Assembly (NCBI RefSeq): GCF_028283785.1
Contig: NZ_JAPWKB010000008.1
Location: 248,001 to 312,000 of the forward strand
Length of the DNA: 64,000 nucleotides
Origin: Paraburkholderia sp.
GTDB lineage: Bacteria > Pseudomonadota > Gammaproteobacteria > Burkholderiales > Burkholderiaceae
Direction of reading: 5' to 3'
A program made the translations under genes and the position numbers. The notes beneath the pieces were generated by a model. It saw nothing but the letters and a program-made list of their open reading frames with translations. It searched no databases and was not told the DNA's origin. Below, one piece after another: positions 18,305-27,628 of the stretch; within the stretch, counting starts at the first letter, position 1, and the number at the start of each line of letters is the position of its first letter.

Positions 18305-19216
18305 ATGGATCTGAACCTTCGAGACATTCGCGCTTTCATTGCGGTCGCCCATGCGGCGAGTTTCACCCGTGCGGCCACCCGCCTGAACCTGTCACAGCCT
18401 GCGTTGACGGTGCAGATCCGCCGTCTGGAGGAAACGGTCGGCGTGCGTCTGCTGGATCGCAACAGCCGCAACGTCACGTTGACAGCGGCGGGCCGGGAGT
18501 TGTTGCCGGTCTTGCAGAAGTCGCTGTTCGACATGGAGCACGTGCTGGTCGATGCCCGTGCGTTGGGTGACGGTGAGAGCGGAACGGTGAGGATCGCGTG
18601 TCTGCCGACGTTTGCCGCGAGCGCGCTGCCGCAGTTGATCCAGCAACTGAAGGCCGACGTGCCGCGCGCGCGCTTTCATATCCGCGATGTCGTCGCCAGC
18701 ATGGTCAACCGGCTGGTGCGCGATGAAGAGGTGGATATCGGTCTGACCGGCGGCGATGTATCCGATCCGTCGTTCGAGGTGCTGCATGCCGGCGTGGACC
18801 GTCTGGTCGCCGTTTGCCCGAAGACCCATCCGCTTGCGCGCAGACGGCGTATCGGCGCGAAAGAGCTGGCTGCGTTGCCGCTCGTCCTGACGGCGCAGGG
18901 GACAAGCGTGCGCGCGGTTGTCGATGCGGCGTTCGCGGATGCGGGTTATGCGCCGGACATCGCGTGCGAGCCGACTTACATGATGACTGCGGTCGCGATG
19001 GTGCGCGGCGGGCTCGGCGTGACCATCCTGCCGGGCTCCGCGCGCGAGGTTCGGGCCGAGCCGGGACTCGTGGTCCGCCCGATCGCCGACGACGCGTTCG
19101 TCCGACCGATCGCGTTGATCAAGAAGCGGGGCCGCACCTTACCTCGCGTGACGGAAAAGTTCGTGGTGGCGCTCAGCGCGGAGATCGCCGCGAGTTCGGG
19201 AGGCGAACAGGATTGA
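18305..19216 (+). CDS. LysR family transcriptional regulator (probable regulator of the AtuA/CitMHS operon)
   Basis: The 303-residue protein has the LysR winged helix at residues 1-60 (MDLNLRDIRAFIAVAHAASFTRAA, helix-turn-helix LNLSQPALTVQIRRLEE) and a type 2 periplasmic-binding-fold effector domain at about 90-290. It is divergently transcribed from the CitMHS permease, the usual arrangement for a regulator of the adjacent operon. The effector would be the transported substrate or its derivative. Length and motif content are normal. Confidence 0.9.
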   Translation: MDLNLRDIRAFIAVAHAASFTRAATRLNLSQPALTVQIRRLEETVGVRLLDRNSRNVTLTAAGRELLPVLQKSLFDMEHVLVDARALGDGESGTVRIACLPTFAASALPQLIQQLKADVPRARFHIRDVVASMVNRLVRDEEVDIGLTGGDVSDPSFEVLHAGVDRLVAVCPKTHPLARRRRIGAKELAALPLVLTAQGTSVRAVVDAAFADAGYAPDIACEPTYMMTAVAMVRGGLGVTILPGSAREVRAEPGLVVRPIADDAFVRPIALIKKRGRTLPRVTEKFVVALSAEIAASSGGEQD

Positions 19217-19241
19217 CGGTTGTTGCGCGCCTGGCGGGCCG

Positions 19242-20180
19242 TCAGCTTTCAAACGCCTCCGCCGTTGCGGCCCTTACCGCATCGACAAAGTATTCGGTGG
19301 GAAGTGACATCCGATCGCTTTTTCGCAGCACGAGTCCCACCGGCGGCATTTCGAGGTCCGACTGGGTCTGCACGATACGCAGTGCGTCGAGCTGAGAAAA
19401 CTCGGCCGCGATCGGCGCGGGCAAATAAGCCAAAAGATCGGACGAGCGCAGCAGCGCGAGATTCGCCATGACAGAGACCGACTCGACAGCAGGCTGGGGC
19501 ATTGGCAGCCGGTGTGTCGCGAAGAAGCGATTGATGGATTCACGCATCGGGGCGCCGCGTGCAGGCAGTATCCATTCCGCTGCGGCAAGCGCATGAACGT
19601 CCACGGGCGTCGTGTCGAGGATGGGATGGCCGACCCTCGCAACCACCGTTACTTTTTCTTCATACAGACTCTCGCGAGTGAGCTTCGGGGACGACGTGGC
19701 TTCGGAGAGACGGGATAGCACGCAGTCGACCGTACCGTTCAGAAGCGCATCGATGAGCCACGAAATCGAACCTTCCTGAATCTCGATCGCAACCCGCGGC
19801 GCACGTTGCCGCATACGGGCAATCGCAGCCCGCAGAATGGTCGGTGCCGCCACAGCCGCAAATCCGACTCTCACCCGGCCCGAGACGCCTTGGGTCACTT
19901 CTTCGACGTCGGCTTTCATCTGCTGAACTTCACCGAGCATCAGACGAGCGCGGTCGATGAGCAATCGTCCCGCAGCGGTGGGCGCGAGGCCGCTGGCTTC
20001 CCGCAAGAAAATCGGCGTTTCAAACAGCGCTTCCAGCTCCTGGAGCATCTTGCTCGCGCCCGGTTGACTCATCCCTAGCCGGGCGGCTGCCTTATGAATG
20101 GTGCCTTCTTCAGCGAGGACCAGAAGCATCTCCATGTGCTTGACCCGCAGCCTTGCGTTCAGATGCTTCACGTTCACCAT
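19242..20180 (-). CDS. LysR family transcriptional regulator next to the MBL/porin genes
   Basis: The 312-residue LysR protein has an HTH at about residues 15-70 (EEGTIHKAAARLGMSQPGASKMLQELE) and an effector-binding domain at 100-300, with a VRVGFAAVAAPTILR core. This N-terminus resembles the GbpR/CbbR-like subset annotated for sugar or aromatic catabolism. It is divergent from the MBL-fold gene (108-bp spacer containing a TAACACCGGGTTA-like dyad near 20192-20204), making it the probable regulator of the MBL and porin genes. The preceding LysR gene is convergent with it. Confidence 0.9.
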   Translation of the reverse strand: MVNVKHLNARLRVKHMEMLLVLAEEGTIHKAAARLGMSQPGASKMLQELEALFETPIFLREASGLAPTAAGRLLIDRARLMLGEVQQMKADVEEVTQGVSGRVRVGFAAVAAPTILRAAIARMRQRAPRVAIEIQEGSISWLIDALLNGTVDCVLSRLSEATSSPKLTRESLYEEKVTVVARVGHPILDTTPVDVHALAAAEWILPARGAPMRESINRFFATHRLPMPQPAVESVSVMANLALLRSSDLLAYLPAPIAAEFSQLDALRIVQTQSDLEMPPVGLVLRKSDRMSLPTEYFVDAVRAATAEAFES

Positions 20181-20288
20181 ACCAGGTTCCTATAACACCG
20201 GGTTATCGCCCGATGAGAATTGAATATTTTTGTGATTTCGCGCGGCCGGTAGATTTGCGTTGTCCCAAATCACCAAGAGAATACATCG

Positions 20289-21269
20289 ATGAAAAACATT
20301 GCGAAGCTCGCATCTGCCGTGGTCGTTGCAGGGCTTCTGACGACGTCGGCATTCGGTCAGTCGATGAAAGTGACGTTGCTCGGTACGGGCACTCCCATTC
20401 TGAACATCAACCGTTTCGGCATCAGCATGCTGGTCGAGGCCGGTCATCAGCATCTGCTGTTCGATGCCGGACGCGGAGTCGCGATGCGCTTGCATCAGGC
20501 CAAGGTGCCACTGCGCGACGTTGACGCAGTCTTCGTGAGTCTGATGAACTCGGACCACGTGACGGGCCTCGCCGACCTGTATGCATCCGCGCCGCACCCC
20601 ACGGATGACGGTCGGCGGACAGCGCCATTCGTGATGTACGGCCCCGATGGCATCGAGAATGTTGCTGCGGGACTTCAACTGATGTTGAAAGACAATAATC
20701 GCCTGCGTCTGCTCGCACACGAGACCAACCCCGGGGCAATCGGCATTCAGGCACACACGATCGAACCCGGTGTGGTCTACGACAAAGATGGTGTGAAGGT
20801 CAGTGCATTTCTGATTCAGCACGGCGTGACCGAGCCTGATTACGGATATCGGGTCGAGTACAAAGGCCATACCGTCGTCATCACCGACGACTGCACGTAC
20901 TCCGACAATCTGACGAAGAACGCTAAAGGCGCAGACCTGATGGTTCAGAGCGTTGCTATTGCCAGCAGAGCACTTGAGAAGGTGGATATGGACTACGCCA
21001 ATCACTTCTATAGCTATCTGGCAAACCCCGACACCGTCGGCAAGATTCTCAGCGAATCGAAGCCGAAGCTTGCAGTGCTCGCGCACATCTCCCTATACAG
21101 CCGTCACGGCATTCAGCGCGCCAGCATGGATGAGTTGCGTAGCCGTATCGCCGAACACTACGACGGACCGTTCGTCATCGGCGATGACTTGATGTCGTTC
21201 GTGATCGATGACAGCGGTGTGCATCAGCAGCCATACAACGCCGACGTCAAATTCCAGGAGCCGGGCTAA
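20289..21269 (+). CDS. Exported metallo-beta-lactamase-fold protein with degenerate metal site
   Basis: The 326-residue protein starts with a Sec signal peptide (cleavage near AFG-QS, residue 23-24). The mature domain follows the RNase Z/arylsulfatase branch of the MBL fold: VTLLGTGTP strand, LLFDAGRG, FVSLMNSDHVTGLADL, KGHTVVITDDCTYSDNL, and SKPKLAVLAH. At the position of the HxHxDH motif it reads LMNSDH, so both leading histidines are lost. The usual SGDT and V.HE segments read TDDC and VQSV. Asp-His remain, as does the late AH. A full dinuclear zinc centre is therefore unlikely. It precedes a porin by 38 bp, suggesting a shared periplasmic uptake or sensing role under the divergent LysR. 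Confidence 0.8.
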   Translation: MKNIAKLASAVVVAGLLTTSAFGQSMKVTLLGTGTPILNINRFGISMLVEAGHQHLLFDAGRGVAMRLHQAKVPLRDVDAVFVSLMNSDHVTGLADLYASAPHPTDDGRRTAPFVMYGPDGIENVAAGLQLMLKDNNRLRLLAHETNPGAIGIQAHTIEPGVVYDKDGVKVSAFLIQHGVTEPDYGYRVEYKGHTVVITDDCTYSDNLTKNAKGADLMVQSVAIASRALEKVDMDYANHFYSYLANPDTVGKILSESKPKLAVLAHISLYSRHGIQRASMDELRSRIAEHYDGPFVIGDDLMSFVIDDSGVHQQPYNADVKFQEPG

Positions 21270-21307
21270 GCCATCGCGTTGATCTGACGTTCCCAAGGAA
21301 TTCGAAA

Positions 21308-22564
21308 ATGAACACAATATTGAAGTGCTGTTCCACGGCCGCAATCGTCTCGCTCGGTCTCTCGCTCGTACAGTCAAGCTACGCGCAATCGTCCGTGACG
21401 CTGTACGGTGTGGTCGATGCGGGCATCAACTATTCGTCGAATACCCAGACCGGCCTTGGCGCCAGCGGCAAGCCGGTGGGGCATCGTCAAACCTACATGG
21501 CCGACGGTCTCAATGGCGGAAAGATGGGGAGCCGTTGGGGCATTCGCGGGAGCGAAGATCTCGGGGCCGGCATGCGCGCTGTCTTCACGCTCGAGAATGG
21601 ATTCGCGGTAAACAGCGGCGCGTTTGCGCAAGGTGGCGCGGAATTCGGACGGCAGGCGTGGGTCGGGCTGGCAAGTGACACAGCCGGCACGGTGACGTTG
21701 GGCCGGCAATATGAGTTCACGACCGAATATGTCGGCGTGCTGTCGGCCGTGACGTCGTTTGGCGGCGAGTTCTCCACTCACCCGGGTAATGTCGATGGCC
21801 TGCTGAACGTCCGCAGGACCAACAACGCGATCAAATACGAAAGTGTCGACATGCGCGGGCTGAGGTTTGGCGCGATTGTGGGATTGGGCGGCAAGGCAGG
21901 GTCGGTGTCGGCGGATTCCGTGTTTGGCGGCGGAATACGCTATACCGGTGGGGCGTTCAAGGGCGCCGTCAGTTACATGAATGCGCGCAACCCGAACATT
22001 TCCGTCTTCGGGATCAACCCCAACGCAGGCGGTGTGACCACGAACAACGTTGGATCCGCGGGTTCGGCGACGTCGGCGCAGACTGCCCCGATCATCTCCG
22101 GCTTCGCGTCCGCTCACACAATGGAAGAGATTGCGGCGGCCGGCACCTATTCGTTCGGTGCGGAACAGGTCGGGGCGGTCTTCACGCGGACGTCGTTCGA
22201 GCAGCTTGGCGATACCGGCGGATCAGGTCCGAACCCGCTTCATCTTCAGGGGAGTGCTCATGTCAGCAACGCTGAAGTCAACCTGCTGCACCACTTCAGC
22301 CCGTTTCTGACGGCAGGTGTTGCCTATGACTATGAGTGGGTGTCGGACGTGGGCAGTCTCGGCGCCTCTCACTATCACCAGGTCTCGCTCGGCTGCGACT
22401 ACGCGCTCAGCAAACACACCGACGTGTACGCGCTCGGCGCATGGGAGCAGGCAGCCGGCACGAACTCGCTCGGCAAGGCAGCGGTTGCACAAATCGGCTA
22501 TATGAGTCCGTCGGCGACGAACCATCAGATCGCGCTGACGGCGGGTATTGCGCACAGATTCTAA
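21308..22564 (+). CDS. Gram-negative outer-membrane porin
   Basis: The 418-residue protein has a signal peptide cut near SYA-QSS and then the SSVTLYGVVDAGINY strand that opens Burkholderia/Neisseria-type general porins. It has the GSRWGIRGSEDLG and AVFTLENGF blocks, and ends in the aromatic residue Phe (IAHRF) needed for BAM recognition. It should form a trimeric 16-strand beta-barrel for small-solute diffusion. Its position 38 bp after the MBL-fold gene suggests co-transcription. The mid-region (about 220-290), with long Gly/Thr/Ala loops, is the variable part. Confidence 0.93.
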   Translation: MNTILKCCSTAAIVSLGLSLVQSSYAQSSVTLYGVVDAGINYSSNTQTGLGASGKPVGHRQTYMADGLNGGKMGSRWGIRGSEDLGAGMRAVFTLENGFAVNSGAFAQGGAEFGRQAWVGLASDTAGTVTLGRQYEFTTEYVGVLSAVTSFGGEFSTHPGNVDGLLNVRRTNNAIKYESVDMRGLRFGAIVGLGGKAGSVSADSVFGGGIRYTGGAFKGAVSYMNARNPNISVFGINPNAGGVTTNNVGSAGSATSAQTAPIISGFASAHTMEEIAAAGTYSFGAEQVGAVFTRTSFEQLGDTGGSGPNPLHLQGSAHVSNAEVNLLHHFSPFLTAGVAYDYEWVSDVGSLGASHYHQVSLGCDYALSKHTDVYALGAWEQAAGTNSLGKAAVAQIGYMSPSATNHQIALTAGIAHRF

Positions 22565-22777
22565 GCTTGTGCGTTTCCGCCTCCAACGCGGCGCGCATTT
22601 TTTCCGGCGGTCTTCAACCGTCGTCGGGACCGCATCGCCAGCTGATCTTCTGCATGGACTTGCCGGACTTGATGCGCACTGGCCAACAGCCGAATTTTGT
22701 TCTTGCTAAGCTGCGGGCATGTTGCTGCCTGTCTCGCGTGCGGGACAGGCGCAAAAAGGTGTAACGCTGAGGATTAA

Positions 22778-23047
22778 ATGCTTGCAATGAAAGGACGTCT
22801 GGGATTTTTCGCGGAAGGGCGATTAATCACCTTTACCCTGATCGCACAGGGTCGGGCCATCGCGTGCGCGGTCACTCGCGATGCGCTGGAGCGCCATATT
22901 CTGTTCAGGCGAGAGCCCGACGACTCGATGCTTGTGAAGGCGTTTGAAAACGCGCGCAAACGGATACTGGCGGTCGCAGAGGAAAAGTTGCATTCGCTCC
23001 GAGGCGCACGTGTTCTCGTGACGGCGGCTGATCTGGGGAACCTGTAG
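22778..23047 (+). CDS. Small DUF1488-like protein
   Basis: An 89-residue protein with the pattern of DUF1488: a short beta region (RLGFFAEGRLITFTLIAQGRAIACAVTRDALE), then a helical AFENARKRILAVAEEKL segment. No activity is known for the family. TGAGG five bases upstream supports the ATG at 22778; a second in-frame ATG lies three codons later. It stands alone 213 bp after the porin gene. The intervening stretch contains a TGTCTCGCGTGCGGGACA-like dyad near 22729-22746, which could be a terminator or operator. Confidence 0.6.
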   Translation: MLAMKGRLGFFAEGRLITFTLIAQGRAIACAVTRDALERHILFRREPDDSMLVKAFENARKRILAVAEEKLHSLRGARVLVTAADLGNL

Positions 23048-24144
23048 GCGGGTTTGTGTTAGCGAGAACGGGCCGCTCGAACCGGTCTGTTCGACGCGTC
23101 GTGCGACAAGATCCGCGATGAGGGGCTGGTGCGCAACCGCAGGACTCGCTGATGCGAATATCCGGCGTTTCTCAGCGTCGTATCAGGGAATCAACTAAAG
23201 TCACCAATTCCTTGTCAAGACGCCGAAAATCGGTGCCATTTTTTGCTGACTTCCGCCTTTATTTCGAAGCCCTCCTTGAAGGCGTGTTCCCAGCTATAGG
23301 ACTTGCTCTATTCACCGGGATCGGTGACGACCACCGGATTTCCGCGCTCATCGTCAAACAGATAGTGTATGAGCGACGTGCTCTTTCCCGGCGCGGAGCA
23401 CAGAAAGACGTAACGTCGAAGCAAAGTGAGATCCTGATTTTTCGTCATGTCGATATAGATAGGTCGGCCTGAAGGAGAAACAGCTATAGCCACTTACGCA
23501 AGAGTCGCCGTCCAGAGTGCCCATTGCGAATTGCTCACCTATTCCGTCGATATGAATTTACGCGCGAAGGTCCGCTTCTCCAAGGCGGAGTCGACGTTCC
23601 ACTTCCATGTCTGCGTTTTCCCCGCCGGCCGCGCGCCCGTAATTGCTCACGCTAAGTGTTGCTGCCAGATCACGGATCTTTATTAGGCAAACAGTGTGCG
23701 CATGACAATGAACCGGGCGTCCGCACGATGCTTAACCGCCGCTGCGCGAACTTACGTGACAGTGTGATGAAGGCATCTATTGGGTCAACGATCGAGCCGC
23801 TTGCTACGGATGTCGACAGTAAGGTTCAACGGCGCCTGCTTTTGCTGCCGACGTTGCGGCATTTGCTAGGCATATATCTGCGTGAGCATGACAAATCGGC
23901 GCGGGATGCGCCGGCGGGGACGTTGCCTTCTTAGGGTTTGAGGCGGGTGCGTTGCAAATCGCCTTGCCTATTCAAACGCGCTCGCAAGCGCACTCGGATT
24001 TCAACCGATGCCAGTACAAGCCATGACCGGACTCAAATTCAGTATGCGATGGCATCGCTTACCCTCGTTCTCACGGCAGCTAAAAATCATTTGTCTTCGG
24101 GCGGAGGCGCGGAGCTAAGCGACCTCGCACGACCGCCCTGTCAG
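23048..24144. other. Gene-poor region of about 1.1 kb, probable decayed sequence
   Basis: No ORF here has a recognisable domain. The base composition looks lower in GC than the flanks and stop codons are frequent in all frames. Two stretches look protein-like but broken: a minus-strand frame at 23308-23493 with a GTG start (VAIAVSPSGRPIYIDM...), and a plus-strand frame from about 23455 to 23685 without an initiator (YARVAVQSAHCELLTYS...). A plus frame at 23656-23934 also lacks a credible start or homology. The region probably holds remnants of horizontally acquired DNA. Confidence 0.5.
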
Positions 24145-25041
24145 CTAGTCACCAGTTTTCGCCACGGCAGCTCCAGCAATGTGATGCCGTGCCAACGATG
24201 TCTCAACAAAGCCCGAAGTTTTCATATCTTCGACAAATTGCGATAGATACGCCGCTGCGTCCTCGCCTTTCGCCTTCGGCACGCCCATCGCCTGACGGAT
24301 CACCATAAAACGCTGGTCCAGCAGACGCAATCCACCGGCGTTGGCGGCGTCTTTTTCAAGCTGTTGCCTGACGCCAGCGGCGACATCCAAATGTTGATCC
24401 AGAAAGCCCTGCACGACGGCAGGCGACGTTGGAATCCGCACAATCGTCGCGTGGTGTAACTCACGCGTCAGGAACAGATCGTATGCGCTGTTTTTGCCGA
24501 CAGCGACGGTCACGCCCGGTCGATCAACCTGTTCGTCGGTCTTGATAGGAGAATCGTTGCGCACCAGATAGAAGCCTTCGATCAGCACATACGGTTTTGT
24601 AAAGCTGATTTCCGCACCGCGTTTCGGATCGACGGCGAAAAACCCGATATCCGCCTTGTCATGATTTACATTTTCAACCGATGCGCCCGCTGACTTCACC
24701 ACGACGAGTTGCAGCGGCACACCGAGCCGCTTCGCGAGTTCGGTCGTGAGATCGACCGATACTCCGGCAGGTTTGCCGGTGAGAGGGTCGAGACTCGCGA
24801 GGACCGGATTGCCGAGATTGATCGACGCACGCAAAGTACCGCTCGGCGCGAAGATTTTCGCCATCGATGCACGCGATGTGCCGACGGTCTGGGACTGTGC
24901 CTGTGAAGCGGCGTCCACTGGCATGGCCGCCGCGCACGCGATAGACGCGGTTAGCGCCGCGGACGCTCCTGCACTGGCGAATGCGAGCGCGCTCGTCAGC
25001 TTGGCAATGCGCGCGAGTTGTCTGGTTGAGAGTCTGGTCAT
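24145..25041 (-). CDS. Periplasmic solute-binding protein, family 3 (orphan)
   Basis: The 298-residue protein has a long twin-basic-like N-terminus with a hydrophobic core and cleavage near ACA-AA. A family 3 binding fold follows: LRASINLGNPVLA, the G.SVDLTTELAKRLGV block, ADIGFFAVDPKRGAEISFTKPYV, and VAVGKNSAYDLFL. Such proteins bind amino acids or other polar solutes for an ABC importer or sensor. No permease or ATPase gene is nearby, so it is an orphan or pairs with a distant transporter. It is last in a likely three-gene minus-strand unit with two other exported proteins; only 12 bp separates it from the upstream gene. Confidence 0.87.
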   Translation of the reverse strand: MTRLSTRQLARIAKLTSALAFASAGASAALTASIACAAAMPVDAASQAQSQTVGTSRASMAKIFAPSGTLRASINLGNPVLASLDPLTGKPAGVSVDLTTELAKRLGVPLQLVVVKSAGASVENVNHDKADIGFFAVDPKRGAEISFTKPYVLIEGFYLVRNDSPIKTDEQVDRPGVTVAVGKNSAYDLFLTRELHHATIVRIPTSPAVVQGFLDQHLDVAAGVRQQLEKDAANAGGLRLLDQRFMVIRQAMGVPKAKGEDAAAYLSQFVEDMKTSGFVETSLARHHIAGAAVAKTGD

Positions 25042-25053
25042 CTTCGAATCGCC

Positions 25054-25464
25054 TTAATCGTCGAGCCGCACAGCACTATGCAAGCGCTCGTCGAAAGGAC
25101 TGCCCAGCAGCGGTTGCAGCGCCGTACGCATCTGCCGGACATACGGCTCGTCGACGAACTGACGGTACGCTGCCGGTGAACGCATGACTTCGACCAGCGT
25201 GAAATGATTCGTCGCGCCGCTTTGCTGCAATATCTCTATATGAAGCACGGCCGGGTCGTGCGCCGCGTGTTTCGCGTACGAAGCCAGAAGCGGTAACGCG
25301 ACTTTCACTTGTGGGGGTTCGATATCGACGTGAACCACGGCATACACCGGCGCCTCCAGAGCGTTGGGATTCGCTGGCTGGCTTGCCGCTTGAGCATCAA
25401 ACGAAAACGCTGCTGCGCTCGCGGCCATGATCGCCGACATGACGCGTGTGTGATTTTTTAGCAT
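25054..25464 (-). CDS. Exported antibiotic biosynthesis monooxygenase (ABM) domain protein
   Basis: The 136-residue protein has a signal peptide (cleavage near AQA-AS, about residue 27) and then a single ABM-type ferredoxin-like domain: VYAVVHVDIEPPQ, the AAHDPAVLHIEILQ strand, NHFTLVEVMRSPAAYRQFVDEPYV. Cytoplasmic relatives (YgiN-like) oxidise quinols or heme-like molecules without cofactors. An exported member is less common. It lies between an exported alpha/beta hydrolase and a solute-binding protein, so the three may process an extracytoplasmic compound. Confidence 0.8.
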   Translation of the reverse strand: MLKNHTRVMSAIMAASAAAFSFDAQAASQPANPNALEAPVYAVVHVDIEPPQVKVALPLLASYAKHAAHDPAVLHIEILQQSGATNHFTLVEVMRSPAAYRQFVDEPYVRQMRTALQPLLGSPFDERLHSAVRLDD

Positions 25465-25478
25465 GCGAGATATTGTGA

Positions 25479-26549
25479 TTAATCGGTCGTGCGGAAGTCG
25501 GTCATGCCACGCAACAGCGCTGCGTGAAAGGAATCCGGTTCCTGCATTTGAGGTGCGTGGCCGGCAGAGGGAAATTCGATCAGCGTAACGTGCGGAATCA
25601 TCGACGCGGCATGATGGGCCAGTTCGGGATAATTGCCGAGCGAAGAGCGAAGCGCTGGTGGCGCAAATTCCTTACCAATCGCCGTGGTGTCCTTGTCGCC
25701 GATCATCAGCAACGTTGGCGGCTTCAATTTCGACAGTTCGTAGTAGACCGGCTGCGTCAGGATCATGTCGTAGAGCAGGGCGGAATCCCACGCCACCAGA
25801 TTGCGTTGTGGACCGCGGTACATGCCCGCGAGCATTTGCACCGAAGGCTCGTAATCGGCACGCCATTGACCTGCGAAATAGGTGTTCTTTTCGTAAGTAC
25901 GAATGCGATCCGCCGATGTGTGCAATTCGCGCTCGTACCATTGATCGACGGAAACCGGCGGCACGCCTTTGGCTCTCCAGTCTTCGAGTCCAATCGGGTC
26001 GACCAGCACGAGTTGTTCCGTCTGCTGCGGATAGGTCAGTGCATAGCGAAGGCCGAGCATTCCGCCTGTCGAATGACCGATCATCGTCGCTTTCTGAATG
26101 CCGAGCGATAGCAGCAGGTCGTTCGTATTGCGCGCAAGTTGTTGGAAGGTGAACTGGTAGTTCTCAGGCTTGCTCGATTTGCAGAAGCCGATCTGGTCGA
26201 CTGCGATCACGCGATAACCGGCCTTACTCAACACGCTAATGGTTGGAGCCCAGGTTGCCGCGCAGTAGTTCTTTCCATGCAGCAACACGGCAGTGCGGCC
26301 GTTGGCTGTTTTCGGATCGGGCGCGACGTCCATATACGCCATCTGCAAGTCTTGGCGCTGCGAGTGAAACTTGAAGTAAGAAACCGGATAAGGATAGTCG
26401 AAGCCCTGAAGTTCGGCGCCGTAGATGGGCCCGTCGGGCGCAACATCGTCAACAGCGCTTTGCGCGAAAGCGGACGTGGCCGGCAGCGCAGACGACAGCA
26501 ATAGCGTCGCGGTCGTGATGATCAAAGCGAGGGGGCGTGACTTTTTCAT
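25479..26549 (-). CDS. Exported alpha/beta hydrolase
   Basis: The 356-residue protein has a signal peptide cut near AFA-QSA and an alpha/beta-hydrolase domain with an oxyanion-hole strand VLLHGKNYC, nucleophile elbow GHSTGG (Ser), LVLVDPIGLEDW, acid region MIGDKDTT, and catalytic His in SAGHAPQM. A 30-residue N-terminal extension is possible, but the methionine before KKSRPLAL gives a normal signal peptide and is preferred. Substrate is unknown; esters or epoxides are typical. It is the first gene of the exported trio, divergent from a LysR gene over a 152-bp spacer. Confidence 0.88.
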   Translation of the reverse strand: MKKSRPLALIITTATLLLSSALPATSAFAQSAVDDVAPDGPIYGAELQGFDYPYPVSYFKFHSQRQDLQMAYMDVAPDPKTANGRTAVLLHGKNYCAATWAPTISVLSKAGYRVIAVDQIGFCKSSKPENYQFTFQQLARNTNDLLLSLGIQKATMIGHSTGGMLGLRYALTYPQQTEQLVLVDPIGLEDWRAKGVPPVSVDQWYERELHTSADRIRTYEKNTYFAGQWRADYEPSVQMLAGMYRGPQRNLVAWDSALLYDMILTQPVYYELSKLKPPTLLMIGDKDTTAIGKEFAPPALRSSLGNYPELAHHAASMIPHVTLIEFPSAGHAPQMQEPDSFHAALLRGMTDFRTTD

Positions 26550-26701
26550 TGACGATAGAAATGAGAGCGACGGTGCGTGATCGACTGTGCGAACCAGTAA
26601 ATTCAACGAGCATCGTTCGATCACGCCCGATTTTTTCACATCAACTCAAATTTGATAATGACTGTAGACTTTGAATCACCTTCAACAAATATGGAAAGAT
26701 T

Positions 26702-27628
26702 GTGGAAAGTCTCGCCGACATCCGGTTGTTTGTTGAGGCCGCGAATCTTGGCGGCCTGTCGGCGGCCGGTCGCAAGCTGAACCTGTCGCCTGCGGCTGCA
26801 AGCGCGCGGCTGACGCGGCTTGAGGCAAACCTTGGGATCAGGCTATTCGAGCGGACCACGCGCAAACTGCGTCTCACGGAAGAAGGCCAAACCTATCTGG
26901 AGCATTGCGAAATTGCCGTGCAGGCGCTTGAAGACGCTCATGCTGCTTTGCAGGCTGGCCGAAGCGTCGTGCGCGGACGCGTTCGGATTTCGGCGACCTC
27001 TGATTTTGGCCGTCATGTTCTAAAGGGGTGGCTGGACGAATTCAACGTCATGTATCCGGAGGTCGTTCTATCCGTCGTGTTGACCGACTCGGTGTTGAAT
27101 CTGCTCCACGACGAAATAGATCTGGCGATTCGTTTCGGCACTGCGGAAGACAGTTCTTTTGTTGCGCGGCCCCTGGCGCCGAACCGGCGTGTGATGTGTG
27201 CATCGCCTGAGTATTTCGCCTCGCACGGTAAGCCCGCTCATCCGCGTGACCTCGCAGGTTTCGATTTCATCGTGCTTGGCACCGGCGCTTCGGCGGCAGG
27301 TGAATGGCGCTTCAGTCGGAACGGCGCGACTGAGTTATTCTCGGTGCCCAGAGCGCGTGCACGCGAGACCAACGATGGCGCGCTCGCGCGCGAATGGGCG
27401 CTCGCCGGCTACGGTCTCGCAATGAAATCGATCTGGGATATCAGCGCTGATCTGAGTGCCGGGCGACTGGTTATCGCGTTACCGGAGTGGACCACCCCCC
27501 AGGTGCCGGTGTATGCGTTTTATCAGCGCAGCCGGTTCATGGCGCCACGCGTGCGGGTGCTCCTGGATTTTCTGGCGGAGCGCTTCGCGAGCGCTGAGAC
27601 GGAAATTGCGCCGCTGCTGGGGATGTAG
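26702..27628 (+). CDS. LysR family transcriptional regulator (divergent from the exported trio)
   Basis: The 308-residue protein starts with GTG; no in-frame ATG exists upstream, and GGAAAG lies 5 bp before the start. It has the LysR HTH (VEAANLGGLSAAGRKLNLSPAAASARLTRLE) and an effector domain of the CrgA/DsdC-like subgroup (VRISATSDFGRHVL, LAPNRRVMCASPEYF). It probably regulates the divergent alpha/beta hydrolase, ABM and binding-protein genes. A perfect TCAAATTTGA palindrome at 26646-26655 sits in the spacer and could be part of its operator. Confidence 0.9.
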   Translation: MESLADIRLFVEAANLGGLSAAGRKLNLSPAAASARLTRLEANLGIRLFERTTRKLRLTEEGQTYLEHCEIAVQALEDAHAALQAGRSVVRGRVRISATSDFGRHVLKGWLDEFNVMYPEVVLSVVLTDSVLNLLHDEIDLAIRFGTAEDSSFVARPLAPNRRVMCASPEYFASHGKPAHPRDLAGFDFIVLGTGASAAGEWRFSRNGATELFSVPRARARETNDGALAREWALAGYGLAMKSIWDISADLSAGRLVIALPEWTTPQVPVYAFYQRSRFMAPRVRVLLDFLAERFASAETEIAPLLGM

